64,000 nt of DNA from Alopecurus myosuroides (Eukaryota > Streptophyta > Magnoliopsida > Poales > Poaceae). The DNA is taken from the NCBI GenBank assembly GCA_028641055.1, contig CM054059.1:435244167-435308166 (forward strand), in the 5' to 3' direction. The position numbers and the translations under genes are program-made. The notes below the pieces were generated by a model. It did no database searches and had not been told where the DNA came from. It was given only the letters and a program-made list of their open reading frames with translations. The stretch's first letter is position 1, and each line of letters begins with the position of its first letter. Positions 30,326-41,487 of this stretch are shown here, in pieces.

Positions 30326-31694
30326 TAACTGTTGAATCTAGGACATACCTGGATAGTTGTGCTGGTTGTGTTTTCAGGAAAAGAACTCCAGAAGAAGTTG
30401 AGGAATTATTGGCTAAAATAAGCAAGAATCACGATGATTGGACTATACCTGAACCAACACCAACACCAAAGAAGAGGAGAATGATTGAATTAAATGATGA
30501 AGTGATGAGGGAAGCCAAAAAAAACTCTTAAAGAGAAGGGTATTAAATCTGAAGATGTGAAGAATATACCACCTATACAAGAATTGTGTAAGACAATTCC
30601 TAACCCATCCACAATTGAGGTACACTCCCTGCAGTATTTTGATAATAGAGATATTCCCTATTCTAAACCACCTGATCAATGCATATATGAATTTGATAAT
30701 TACATTGTTAAGCAAGATAACTTTAATATGAGAGTGCAGAATCATCTAGTGAAAAACTCTAGAGCTATTGATAATTTGCATATTATTATTGAGAGAACCT
30801 CTAATGATGTTAAAATGCTTGTTAAACATTTCCATATGGTCCAAACTCAAATTGATCAACTCACTAAGGTGCAAAAAGATTTGCTAGCTAATGCTTCTAG
30901 AGAAAAACATGTCTATGAAATAAGTACTAGAAGTGGTGTTTCTACTCAGGATCCTTTGTATCCTGAGGGTCATCCTAAAAGAATTGAACAAGATTCTTAA
31001 CAAGGTAAAAACAATAGTACTCCTTCTAAGAAAAATAAGAAGAAACATAAAACTGTTGTAGAATCTCCCGAACCTGCCAAAGATCCTAATATATCTATCT
31101 CGGATGCTGAAACTGAAAGTGGTAATGATAAGAATGGTGCTTATGATAAAAAAGAAATTGAAGTTGAACATGAAAAGCAAACTAAAAATGCAAAGTACAC
31201 TAAGGAGAATTTCTTTGATAATAAACATGGCAATGAGAGGGAACATTGGGTACAAAAATCAATGCCTTTTCCTAATAAGAAACACAAATCAAAGGAGGAA
31301 GAACATTATAACAAGTTCTTTGATTGGATGAAACCTTTCTTTTTGCAAATTCCTTTAACTGATGCTATTAAATTGCCTCCTTATTCAAAATATATGAAAG
31401 ATATTGTCTCTAACAAAAGGAAGATTCCTAATGAGGAAATTTCCACTATGATTGCTAATTACTCTTTCAATGGTAAGGTCCCAAAGAAGCTTGGAGATCC
31501 TGGTATACCCACTATTTCATGTTCCATTAAAAATAATTATGTTAGAACCGCTTTATGTGATTTGGGAGCAGGAGTTAGTGTTATGCCTTCCTATCTTTAT
31601 AAAAGACTTCTTCTGGAAAAATTGATACCAACTGATATATCTTTGCACATGGCTGATAAATCTACTGCTATTCCTGTGGGTATATGTGAGAATG
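30326..31694 (+). pseudogene. Element A gag C-terminal region and partial protease
   Basis: Resumes the gag interrupted by element B: SRTYLDSCAGCVFRKR, then LAKISKNHDDWT. An A-run at about 30518-30526 shifts the frame into KTLKEKGIKSEDV. The frame stays open to a TAA near 30998-31000 (after RIEQDS), continues past a Lys/Asn-rich part, and reaches PPYSKYMKDIVSNKRKIP and the protease CDLGAGVSVMPSYLYKR. Homology to element B runs to VPVGICENVP, where sequence switches to Copia D at about 31694. RT, integrase and the 3' LTR are missing. Confidence 0.85.
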
Positions 31695-31844
31695 TTCCCG
31701 GAGGTTGTTTAACATATACAAACTCACTTAGGGGACCATTTAGAAATGCACTTTTAACATCCATTTGATGCAATATGAAGTTATGACTTGTGGCAAATGC
31801 AAGTAATGTATGAATTGATTCAAGCCTAGCTACAGGAGCGGAAG
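31695..31844 (-). pseudogene. Element D RT fragment
   Basis: Minus strand translates to Copia RT: SAPVARLES, then LLAFATSHNFILHQMDVKSA and FLNGPLSEFVYVKQPPG. This is the region with the first catalytic Asp (QMDVKSAFLNG). It stops at the join with element A. GGAAG at its right edge (31840-31844) is the target duplication of element F. Confidence 0.88.
31840..31844. repeat. Target site duplication of element F, left copy
   Basis: GGAAG, repeated at 41483-41487. Confidence 0.93.
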
Positions 31845-32490
31845 TGTAACACCTGGGGTGTTACCCTAAATAGGAAGTTGTTTGTTTTCTTTTGCTTGCA
31901 TCACATGCATCACATAAGCATTGCATTCTGTTTTCAAAACAACTGGAAAAATCAAACCAAATTAAACTTTCACACCTTGTTCAAAATTTCCAAAAATTGC
32001 AAACTACAACAACTCAATTGTTTTCAAATAGTTTGAAGTTGATTTGTTTAAATTGCTTGATAAATCAAAACCCCTTTAATCAGCACCCTAAATGGCAAAT
32101 TCAAATTCAAATCCACTCAATCATAATGGGCATGATCCAATTGTGGATTCAAACACTAAAATTTTGCAAACAATTAAAATTCAATAAAGGTTTTCATAAT
32201 TGTGGAGTTCATTGAATAAAAATTGTTTGAGAAATCAACTCCTTATGATTACTAATGGAAATTCAAATCACAACTTAAAAATCCAATTAATAATTCAAAG
32301 TGTGAAATCAATGCTAACATTTGCTTTTAATTATTGTTTTGTAACTTAATAAAATTTAATTATCAAATAAAAACCCCAAACTCTATTTGGAAAATTCAAC
32401 TAACAACATTAAACCAAAGTAAGATTTCAAACTTGTGAAATAATGTAAACATTTGCTTTAATTTCTGTTTTAAAAATTAGCACAAATAAT

Positions 32491-32498
32491 TATAAAAG
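32491..32498 (+). promoter_or_regulatory. TATA box in element F 5' LTR
   Basis: TATAAAAG, followed by CCCTATTTCTTTTCTATCTC-type leader. The same octamer lies at 37545-37552 in the other LTR. Confidence 0.65.
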
Positions 32499-33326
32499 AA
32501 AAACCCTATTTCTTTTCTATCTCCCTCTCCTTCATCCCTTACAAAAAAAAAGAGAGACAAAGGAAATAACAAAGCAAAAAAAAAAAAAGAGAGGGGTGAG
32601 GAGAGAGGCAGCCCACCCCATCCCTTTTTCTCCCCAGCCCACTTCCCCTCTGGTGGCCCGATACCCCCTACTGTTGTCGTCTTCCTCCCGGTGATGTCAC
32701 TCCCTGTACGATCATCAGCAGCACCGTCGATCGTCTCCCCCCTCCACCGATTGCTTGTCGTACCAAGCCCTTCCCCCCCATAAGACTAGCCTTCCCCTCT
32801 GCCTAACCTAAACCCTAATCCCCTCCCTCTCCAGCTAGCGCCGCCGTCCCTCCTTCCTTTTCCCCCGAGCTCCTCTCTGTTTTCTGAAACTCTGCACCGC
32901 ACAGAACCCCGCCGTCAGAACCCGCCACCGTCCCATCGCCGTGGGCAGCGGAAGCTCCACCTGAGGGCGGGAATGGAGCCGTGGTGGCTCCATCCACCTC
33001 CCCGTCCCCTCGACGCGTGCTGGGACCCCCCGTGGTGGTCGCGCCGTCGCCGGGAGCCCCCCACCCTCGACCATCTCCATCGCCACCGACAGCTCGCTTC
33101 CTCGACACAACCCGGTGAGCGCCACCCCGTATTTCCTCCTCCCTCTTACCTCTCTCGTATCCGCACGCTACACCACGCCCCGCATGCAACAGCACCTCAC
33201 CGCACCGCCGTCCGCCCGTCTCCGGCGATCGATGCCTTGTTCCGTCAGAGAAACAATCTGTTCAAGTTTCAGTTAACATGCGTCGAGCTACCTCTTCTTT
33301 CGTCAGTCATTTGTACCAACACAACC

Positions 33327-33398
33327 GCGACAGTAGCGTAGTGGTTCAGTTCGTGCGCTCGCGCCGCGAGGGCAGCGGGTCGAATCCCCGCGGGCGCG
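33327..33398 (+). ncRNA. tRNA-like Pol III promoter module in element F 5' LTR
   Basis: A-box-like TAGCGTAGTGG at 33334-33344 and B-box-like GGGTCGAATCC at 33377-33387, with tRNA-like spacing. A perfect 5-bp T-arm stem (GCGGG/CCCGC, 33375-33391) with a 7-base loop is present, and an anticodon-arm-like hairpin CTC...GAG lies between. No convincing acceptor stem, so it is not called a tRNA gene. A tRNA-derived or SINE-head-like origin is inferred. Confidence 0.55.
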
Positions 33399-36300
33399 CT
33401 GCCCCGCCCCCTTTTTGCGAATTATTCCGCGCGGGCGGCCCCACCCGTCATCGACACCTGCGGCCACCTCACAGCGCACCCGCCTCGTTGGCACGCCACA
33501 GGGGCACGGGCCCGCACGGCAGCGGCTCATGCCAGGGGGCACTGGGTGCACAACGCCCCAGGGGCCCCTCTGCGATTCTAATTCTTTCTTCTAGGCCCCT
33601 GTTTTTACAGTTTGGTCCCCAGTTTTTTAAATGTTAATAACTTTTATTTCCTAAGTCCAAAAAATAAAAATAAAATATGTTTGTTGAACCAAAATTGATT
33701 ATCTACCTATTCAAAGCATTTGTTTTCTGTTTTGCACAATTCAAATTGTTTCAAATTTCAAATTTAACAATTCATCTCAAATTTGGTTAATTCCATAATT
33801 AATTCATAATTAATTCAAATAACACAAATAAAATATGTTTTTCAGTCCAAATTCAGTGTACTTTCTGTTTATCAACTTTGTTTTGCATTTTGGGCAATTA
33901 AAATTAATGTTAATCAATAATTCTTAAAAATGACAAATTTAAATGGCATAATTAATAACTTTCTAATGGTTGCTCCAAATTAAATACTCAAAACATGAAT
34001 TTCATCCAAAATCACATGCCACACTTAAATATCAACTTTGTTTTCTGGTTTGCCACATTTAAATTGAATAATTGTTCCATCTCTTATTTAATGCAATTAA
34101 ATTGGTAATATGCTTAACTAAATCATTTGAAATTGTTTTCCAACAAATAAAATATGTTTTCAAACCAGAAAAACATAACCTTTTCAAATATGAATTTGAA
34201 TTTATGTTTTGAGCAAATAAAATTCAAATAATATTCAAACTTGAATTAAATTCAATTAAAACTTGTTTAATCTTGTTTAATTCATAATTAAATCATTGTA
34301 ATTCCTTTTTCAATAATTGAAACATGTAATCCACCTAAAATTTTGTGTTCTAATCAAATATGAACTTTGTTAGCTGTTTTACACAATTTAAATTGCTGAA
34401 AACAACAATTGCTTGTGTGACACCTTTAAGTAACCAAAAATTCCAAAACTTAATAAGTGAATTTCAAAATGGGTAAACCTTATTTCCAATTGATTCTATT
34501 GTTGTTATTTTGTTGTTTTCCTCATCCATGCATCATACTAAACCACTTTCACATGTTGGTTAGTTGTAAAACAATTGTTTCACCCATAATTCATGGGCTT
34601 TTCATATGCAACTCAAATTGCATATGGGTCCATTTAAACATGTTATCATGTCAACTAGTTTATTTCTATGCATCAATTAAATTGTCATGCATCCATATCT
34701 TGATCATGCTGGATTTTCTGCCGTAGTAGTAATTGTTGCATCCGGTGTTTGTTCGAGGTTCATTGCTTCTTCCCGGATAGGACGTTGAGATGATGTGAGC
34801 AACGACAAGTTCTGCTACCTTGCGGGATCTCAGGCAAGTATACTCACTTGCTGCCACCCGGCTGCCTTTCATCACTTGTTACCGATGCTTTCCGTTGTTC
34901 TTATTCTAGCCTTTTGATTCGATGCTTGTGTCTCGATCCTATCGTATGTTTACCTTGCAGCCATGACATAGCATTTCCTTCCACTTCCTATTAACTGTTG
35001 TTTGTTTACCCTGTTGGCCCTCGTGTCGTAGTTGCATGCTTAGCTTTGTTTGTGCTCGAGTTTTGTTATCCTTTGTCGTATCACCTGTTTAGTTGATAGC
35101 TGGGTTTCAATTCAATCAACTACATGTTAATGTTTTGGGCAATAATAATTTGATGTTAAGGCACCGGCAGGAGGCCCGGGTTAGGGTTTTGAAGCCTGCT
35201 AGTGTCGAACTTAATTAGGAAAAGAGTCTTGTCTACTGATCCATGATGAGCGTGCTCACCGCATCCGGGTGGTAGTATGGGACCCCCCTCGACTTAGACC
35301 TGATCTGCAGCTTGTCCGAAGAGCCACACTTAGTTCGGGTGTTCCATTTGCTCCTTGCATAATGGGTTGATCACCCATGGTTATTGATGATGATGATGAT
35401 GCATATAGGGCGAGGCCTGTAGTGCCGGGGTGTTGTGTCCTGCGGGAGTTTTGCACACCTGCGCTGAGTATTCGGCTGCGTGGCTGGGACCTTATAGCTC
35501 CGTGGCTCCTAGGATGGGTTGTAGAGACGGTTTGGGTCGTGTCAAGCCAACCTGAGTTTTAGTTGGTGGCTTGAGTGTGTACGGGTACTGGAGCACACCC
35601 TGCAGGGATAAATCTTCTCGAGAAGCCGTGTTGTCCGCGGTTATGTGACGACTTGGTGAAAGTACTGGCTAACAAGTACTCAGACAACTTACACCTAATG
35701 ATAATAACTTGACTAGTAATAGTCTTATTGACACAATAACTTGAACATCATTAACCCAACAGTGTGCGTTATCCTTGGGTTGCTTCCTTAGAAGGGGGTA
35801 ACATTGGATGGGTTTGTTTGGTGGTTAGCTGTAGTTGGTTACGATACGCTATCTTATCTTCTTTCTATTAGCCGGAAGTTGTAGTGGGTTTCTGTAGTTG
35901 GTTAGTGCAGCCCGCTGCCGCTTATTTGCAACAACCCCTTCCTTTCCGTTGAACCCAAAGTATTTGTATCTTGTGATGACTGGCTATGCCGGTATCTTGT
36001 GAGTATGGTTTACCCACTTGCCAGTACTTAACCGTACTGACCCACGAATCCTTTTTCGTGGCTGCATATTCAATATTGCAGTCAACAGGTTTGAAGTCTG
36101 ACGACGTTAGCTTGGGAATCCCTCCGGCTTGGCCTGGGCAGGGATTGGACGCTCTCGGTTATCTTCAGGACTCTTAGTCCAATTTGTATCTTGTCCGTAG
36201 ACGGACGATATGTTGTTCCTTCCGCTGTTATTTGGATCTTTGTTTTGTATCAGTTGTATCCTTGACTCGTTTGAATCTTCTTGTATATATATTTTCTGTT

Positions 36301-36423
36301 GTTGTTGCGGATTATTCGTGAACTGTTGTAATGTTATCAGACGTGGCAACCTGGAATCGGTTATTATGGGGATTTTGGCGGGAATGCTGAAATATGCATA
36401 GTGCCCGATCTCGGGGCGTCACA

Positions 36424-36898
36424 AATGGTATCAGAGCCTTGGTTCCGATTCCCGAGATTGTTTCGATACGAATGGTTATCGAAGCAACGGGTCCGCAAAG
36501 CCTGTAGGATAACCTCGCTAACGGTCGTTGTTTCGAGAGTGTCAAAAACTATTTATGCTAAATTATTTTGGAAAACATCTCAATAGGATTCTTGTTTTCT
36601 CCTTATCTCTATTCTATTTCTCCTTCTATCTCATTTGTTTTGGAGTCTCCCCTCTTGTCTATCTTTCAAAGTGTTAGGATCCTACGTGGGTGGATGTTTT
36701 CTGAGCCCTTAACCTAATAGGTTCGATCATCGGAAGATTCCTGGTGGAAGAACATTGTCGTCACTCCGAGCAAGAATCCCTTGTTAGTGGTGTCGAGGAG
36801 ATCAGCTGGAAGCACGAAGAATCGATAGTCGAACTTCTTTCCCCTCCCGGGTTAGCAGGTGGATTGCGAGGGCGCAATCCCTTGTTAGTGGTGTCGTC
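36424..36898 (+). other. Internal domain of element F (475 bp, noncoding)
   Basis: Starts with AA and then the primer site TGGTATCAGAGCC. No ORF of note. Contains a 21-bp direct repeat (36775-36795 and 36876-36896, ATCCCTTGTTAGTGGTGTCG core), the second copy ending two bases before the 3' LTR. No clear polypurine tract precedes that LTR. Confidence 0.85.
36426..36438 (+). other. Primer binding site of element F, tRNA-iMet
   Basis: TGGTATCAGAGCC, two bases after the LTR end, complementary to initiator tRNA-Met. Confidence 0.9.
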
Positions 36899-39800
36899 TG
36901 TAACACCTGGGGTGTTACCCTAAATAGGAAGTTGTTTGTTTTCTTTTGCTTGCATCACATGCATCACATAAGCATTGCATTCTGTTTTCAAAACAACTGG
37001 AAAAATCAAACCAAATTAAACTTTCACACCTTGTTCAAAATTTCCAAAAATTGCAAACTACAACAACTCAATTGTTTTCAAATAGTTTGAAGTTGATTTG
37101 TTTAAATTGCTTGATAAATCAAAACCCCTTTAATCAACACCCTAAATGGCAAATTCAAATTCAAATCCACTCAATCATAATGGGCATGATCCAATTGTGG
37201 ATTCAAACACTAAAATTTTGCAAACAATTAAAATTCAATAAAGGTTTTCATAATTGTGGAGTTCATTGAATAAAAATTGTTTGAGAAATCAACTCCTTAT
37301 GATTACTAATGGAAATTCAAATCACAACTTAAAAATCCAATTAATAATTCAAAGTTTGAAATCAATGCTAACATTTGCTTTTAATTATTGTTTTGCAAAT
37401 TAATAAAATTTAATTATCAAATAAAAACCCCAAACTCTATTTGGAAAATTCAACTAACAACATTAAACCAAAGTAAGATTTCAAACTTGTGAAATAATGT
37501 AAACATTTGCTTTAATTTCTGTTTTAAAAATTAGCACAAATAATTATAAAAGAAAAACCCTATTTCTTTTCTATCTCCCTCTCCTTCATCCCTTACAAAA
37601 AAAAAAGAGAGACAAAGGAAATAACAAAGCAAAAAAAAAGAAAAGAAAGAGAGGGGTGAGGAGAGAGGCAGCCCACCCCCATCCCTTTTTCTCCCCAGCC
37701 CACTTCCCCTCTGGTGGCCCGATACCCCCTACTGTTGTCGTCTTCCTCCCGGTGATGTCACTCCTTGTACGATCATCAGCAGCACCGTCGATCGTCTCCC
37801 CCCTCCACCGATTGCTTGCCGTACCAAGCCCTTCCCCCCATAAGACTAGCCTTCCCCTCTGCCTAACCTAAACCCTAATCCCCTCCCTCTCCAGCTAGCG
37901 CCGCCGTCCCTCCTTCCTTTTCCCCCGAGCTCCTCTCTGTTTTCTGAAACTCTGCACCGCACAGAACCCCGCCGTCAGAACCCGCCACCGTCCCATCGCC
38001 GTGGGCAGCGGAAGCTCCACCTGAGGGCGGGAATGGAGCCGTGGTGGCTCCATCCACCTCCCCGTCCCCTCGACGCGTGCTGGGACCCCCCGTGGTTGCC
38101 GCGCCGTCGCCGGGAGCCCCCCACCCTCGACCATCTCCATCGCCACCGACAGCTCGCTTCCTCGACACAACCCGGTAAGCGCCACCCCGTATTTCCTCCT
38201 CCCTCTTACCTCTCTCGTATCCGCACGCTACACCACGCCCCGCACGCAACAGCACCTCACCGCACCGCCGTCCGCCCGTCTCCGGCGATCGATGCCTTGT
38301 TCCGTCAGAGAAACGATCTGTTCAAGTTTCAGTTAACATGCGTCGAGCTACCTCTTCTTTCGTCAGTCATCTGTACCAACACAACCGCGACAGTAGCGTA
38401 GTGGTTCAGTTCGTGCGCTCGCGCCGCGAGGGCAGCGGGTCGAATCCCCGCGGGCGCGCTGCCCCGCCCCCTTTTTGCGAATTATTCCGCGCGGGCGGCC
38501 CCACCCGTCATCGACACCTGCGGCCACCTCACAGCGCACCCGCCTCGTTGGCACGCCACAGGGGCACGGGCCCGCACGGCAGCGGCTCAGGCTAGGGGGC
38601 ACTGGGTGCACAACGCCCCAGGGGCCCCTCTGCGATTCTAATTCTTTCTTCTAGGCCCCTGTTTTTACAGTTTGGTCCCCAGTTTTTTAAATGTTAATAA
38701 CTTTTATTTCCTAAGTCCAAAAAATAAAAATAAAATATGTTTGTTGAACCAAAATTGATTATCTACCTATTCAAAGCATTTGTTTTCTGTTTTGCACAAT
38801 TCAAATTGTTTCAAATTTCAAATTTAAACAATTCATCTCAAATTTGGTTAATTCCATAATTAATTCATAATTAATTCAAATAACACAAATAAAATATGTT
38901 TTTCAGTCCAAATTCAGTGTACTTTCTGTTTATCAACTTTGTTTTGCATTTTGGGCAATTAAAATTAATGTTAATCAATAATTCTTAAAAATGACAAATT
39001 TAAATGGCATAATTAATAACTTTCTAATGGTTGCTCCAAATCAAATACTCAAAACATGAATTTCATCCAAAATCACATGCCACACTTAAATATCAACTTT
39101 GTTTTCTGGTTTGCCACATTTAAATTGAATAATTGTTCATCTCTTATTTAATGCAATTAAATTGGTAATATGCTTAACTAAATCATTTGAAATTGTTTTC
39201 CAACAAATAAAATATGTTTTCAAACCAGAAAAACATAACCTTTTCAAATATGAATTTGAATTTATGTTTTGAGCAAATAAAATTCAAATAATATTCAAAC
39301 TTGAATTAAATTCAATTAAAACTTGTTTAACCTTGTTTAATTCATAATTAAATCATTGTAATTCCTTTTTCAATAATTGAAACATGTAATCCACCTAAAA
39401 TTTTGTGTTCTAATCAAATATGAACTTTGTTAGCTGTTTTGCACAATTTAAATTGCTGAAAACAACAATTGCTTGTGTGACACCTTTAAGTAACCAAAAA
39501 TTCCAAAACTTAATAAGTGAATTTCAAAATGGGTAAACCTTATTTCCAATTGATTCTATTGTTGTTATTTTGTTGTTTTCCTCATCCATGCATCATACTA
39601 AACCACTTTCACATGTTGGTTAGCTGTAAAACAATTGTTTCACCCATAATTCATGGGCTTTTCATATGCAACTCAAATTGCATATGGGTCCATTTAAACA
39701 TGTTATCATGTCAACTAGTTTATTTCTATGCATCAATTAAATTGTCATGCATCCATATCTTGATCATGCTGGATTTTCTGCCATAGTAGTAATTGTTGCA

Positions 39801-41482
39801 TCCGGTGTTTGTTCGAGGTTCATTGCTTCTTCCCGGATAGGACGTTGAGATGATATGAGCAACGACAAGTTCTGCTACCTTGCGGGATCTCAGGCAAGTA
39901 TACTCACTTGCTGCCACACGGGTGCCTTTCATCACTTGTTACCGATGCTTTCCGTTGTTCTTATTCTAGCCTTTTGATTCGATGCTTGTGTCTCGATCCT
40001 ATCGTATGTTTACCTTGCAGCCATGATATAGCCTTTCCTTCCACTTCCTTTTAACTGTTGTTTGTTTACCCTGTTGGCCCTCGTGTCGTAGTTGCATGCT
40101 TAGCTTTGTTTGTGCTCGAGTTTTGTTATCCTTTGTCGTATCACCTGTTTAGTTGATAGCTGGGTTTCAATTCAATCAACTACATGTTAATGTTTTGGGC
40201 AATAATAATTTGATGTTAAGGCACCGGCAGGAGGCCCGGGTTAGGGTTTTGAAGCCTGCTCGTGTCGAACTTAATTAGGAAAAGAGTCTTGTCTACTGAT
40301 CCATGATGAGCGTGCTCACCGCATCCGAGTGGTAGTATGGGACCCCCCTCGACTTAGACCTGATCTGCAGCTTGTCCGAAGAGCCACACTTAGTTCAGGT
40401 GTTCCATTTGCTCCTTGCATAATGGGTTGATCACCCATGGTTACTGATGATGATGATGATGCATATAGGGCGAGGCCTGTAGTGCCGGGGTGTTGTGTCC
40501 CGCGGGAGTTTTGCACACCTGCGCTGAGTATTCGGCTGCGTGGCTGGGACCTTATAGCTCCGTGGCTCCTAGGATGGGTTGTAGAGACGGTTTGGGTCGT
40601 GTCAAGCCAACCTGAGTTTTAGTTGGTGCTTGAGTGTGTACGGGTACTGGAGCACACCCTGCAGGGATAAATCTTCTCGAGAAGCCGTGTTGTCCGCGGT
40701 TATGTGACGACTTGGTGAAAGTACTGGCTAACAAGTACTCAGACAACTTACACCTAATGATAATAACTTGACTAGTAATAGTCTTATTGACACAATAAGT
40801 TGAACATCATTAATCCAACAGTGTGCGTTATCCTTGGGTTGCTTACTTAGAAGGGGGTAACATTGTATGGGTTTGTTTGGTGGTTAGCTGTAGTTGGTTA
40901 CGATACGCTATCTTATCTTCTTTCTATTAGCCGGAAGTTGTAGTGGGTTTCTGTAGTTGGTTAGTGCAGCCCGCTGCCGCTTATTTGCAACAACCCCTTC
41001 CTTTCCGTTGAACCCAAAGTATTTATATCTTGTGATGACTGGCTACGCCGGTATCTTGTGAGTATGGTTTACCCACTTGCCAGTACTTAACCGTACTGAC
41101 CCACGAATCCTTTTTCGTGGCTGCATATTCAATATTGCAGTCAACAGGTTTGAAGTCTGACGACGTTAGCTTGGGAATCCCTCCGGCTTGGCCTGGGCAG
41201 GGATTGGACGCTCTCGGTTATCTTCAGGACTCTTAGTCCAATTTGTATCTTGTCCGTAGACGGACGATATGTTGTTCCTTCCGCTGTTATTTGGATCTTT
41301 GTTTTGTATCAGTTGTATCCTTGACTCGTTTGAGTCTTCTTGTATATATCTTTTCTATTGTTGTTGCGGATTATTCGTGAACTGTTGTAATATTATCAGA
41401 CGTGGCAACCTGGAATCGGTTATTATGGGGATTTTGGCGGGAATGCTGAAATCTGCATAGTGCCCGATCTCGGGGCGTCACA
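36899..41482 (+). repeat. Element F 3' LTR (4,584 bp)
   Basis: Near-identical partner of 31845-36423; differences are scattered substitutions and small A-run indels. TATA box 37545-37552 and telo-box 37870-37878 are kept. Confidence 0.93.
38387..38458 (+). ncRNA. tRNA-like Pol III promoter module in element F 3' LTR
   Basis: Same module as at 33327-33398 with no change in the A-box (38394-38404), the B-box or the T-arm (38435-38451). Confidence 0.55.
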
Positions 41483-41487
41483 GGAAG
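41483..41487. repeat. Target site duplication of element F, right copy
   Basis: GGAAG, matching 31840-31844; Copia D sequence resumes. Confidence 0.93.

Larger units (their letters stand above)
3536..31694 (+). mobile_element. Element A: Athila-lineage Gypsy, plus strand, 3'-truncated
   Basis: Host element for two nested insertions. Its parts are LTR 3536-4705 plus 20005-20233, primer site 20245-20262, gag 20322-21241 plus 30326-31000, and a protease domain to about 31694, where it joins Copia D. No RT, integrase or 3' LTR is in the window. Inserted are element C (4706-20004, in the LTR) and element B (21242-30320, in gag). The gag and DLGAGVSVMP-type protease closely resemble those of element B, so B landed in a relative. 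Frameshifts, internal stops and a mutated primer site mark A as the older element. Confidence 0.85.
31845..36423 (+). repeat. Element F 5' LTR (4,579 bp)
   Basis: Order: A/T-rich U3 (31845-32490); TATA box 32491; C/T-rich leader with AAACCCTAA telo-box at 32810-32818; G/C-rich block (about 32830-33560); tRNA-like module 33327-33398; strongly A/T-rich part with many AAATTCAAATT-type words (about 33600-34700); then mixed sequence to the end. Small ORFs in the G/C-rich block on either strand show no family and are not called. Confidence 0.93.
31845..41482 (+). mobile_element. Element F: LARD-like element with 4.58-kb LTRs
   Basis: Two 4.58-kb direct repeats (31845-36423 and 36899-41482), about 99% alike by eye, start TGTAACACC and end GCGTCACA. 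They flank a 475-bp internal domain that begins with a tRNA-iMet primer site, and 5-bp duplications GGAAG flank the whole. No gag or pol is present, so this is a large non-autonomous retrotransposon derivative. The LTR length recalls barley Sukkula and similar LARDs; identity is unverified. Each LTR has a TATA box, a C/T-rich leader, a telo-box, a tRNA-like module and a long A/T-rich part. Confidence 0.92.

Noticed and set aside
32815..33195. 126-codon minus-strand ORF in the F LTR (and copy at 37875-38255)
   Set aside because: Lies in a G/C-rich leader block; Gly/Arg-rich with no family motif; no promoter on that strand.
33327..33398. Functional tRNA gene
   Set aside because: A/B boxes and T-arm are good but the acceptor stem does not pair and there is no clear Pol III terminator at the right place; reported as tRNA-like only.
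31845..41482. Tandem segmental duplication of a host locus (two 4.6-kb near-identical copies)
   Set aside because: The copies begin TG and end CA, are separated by a primer site and flanked by a 5-bp duplication, so they are LTRs.
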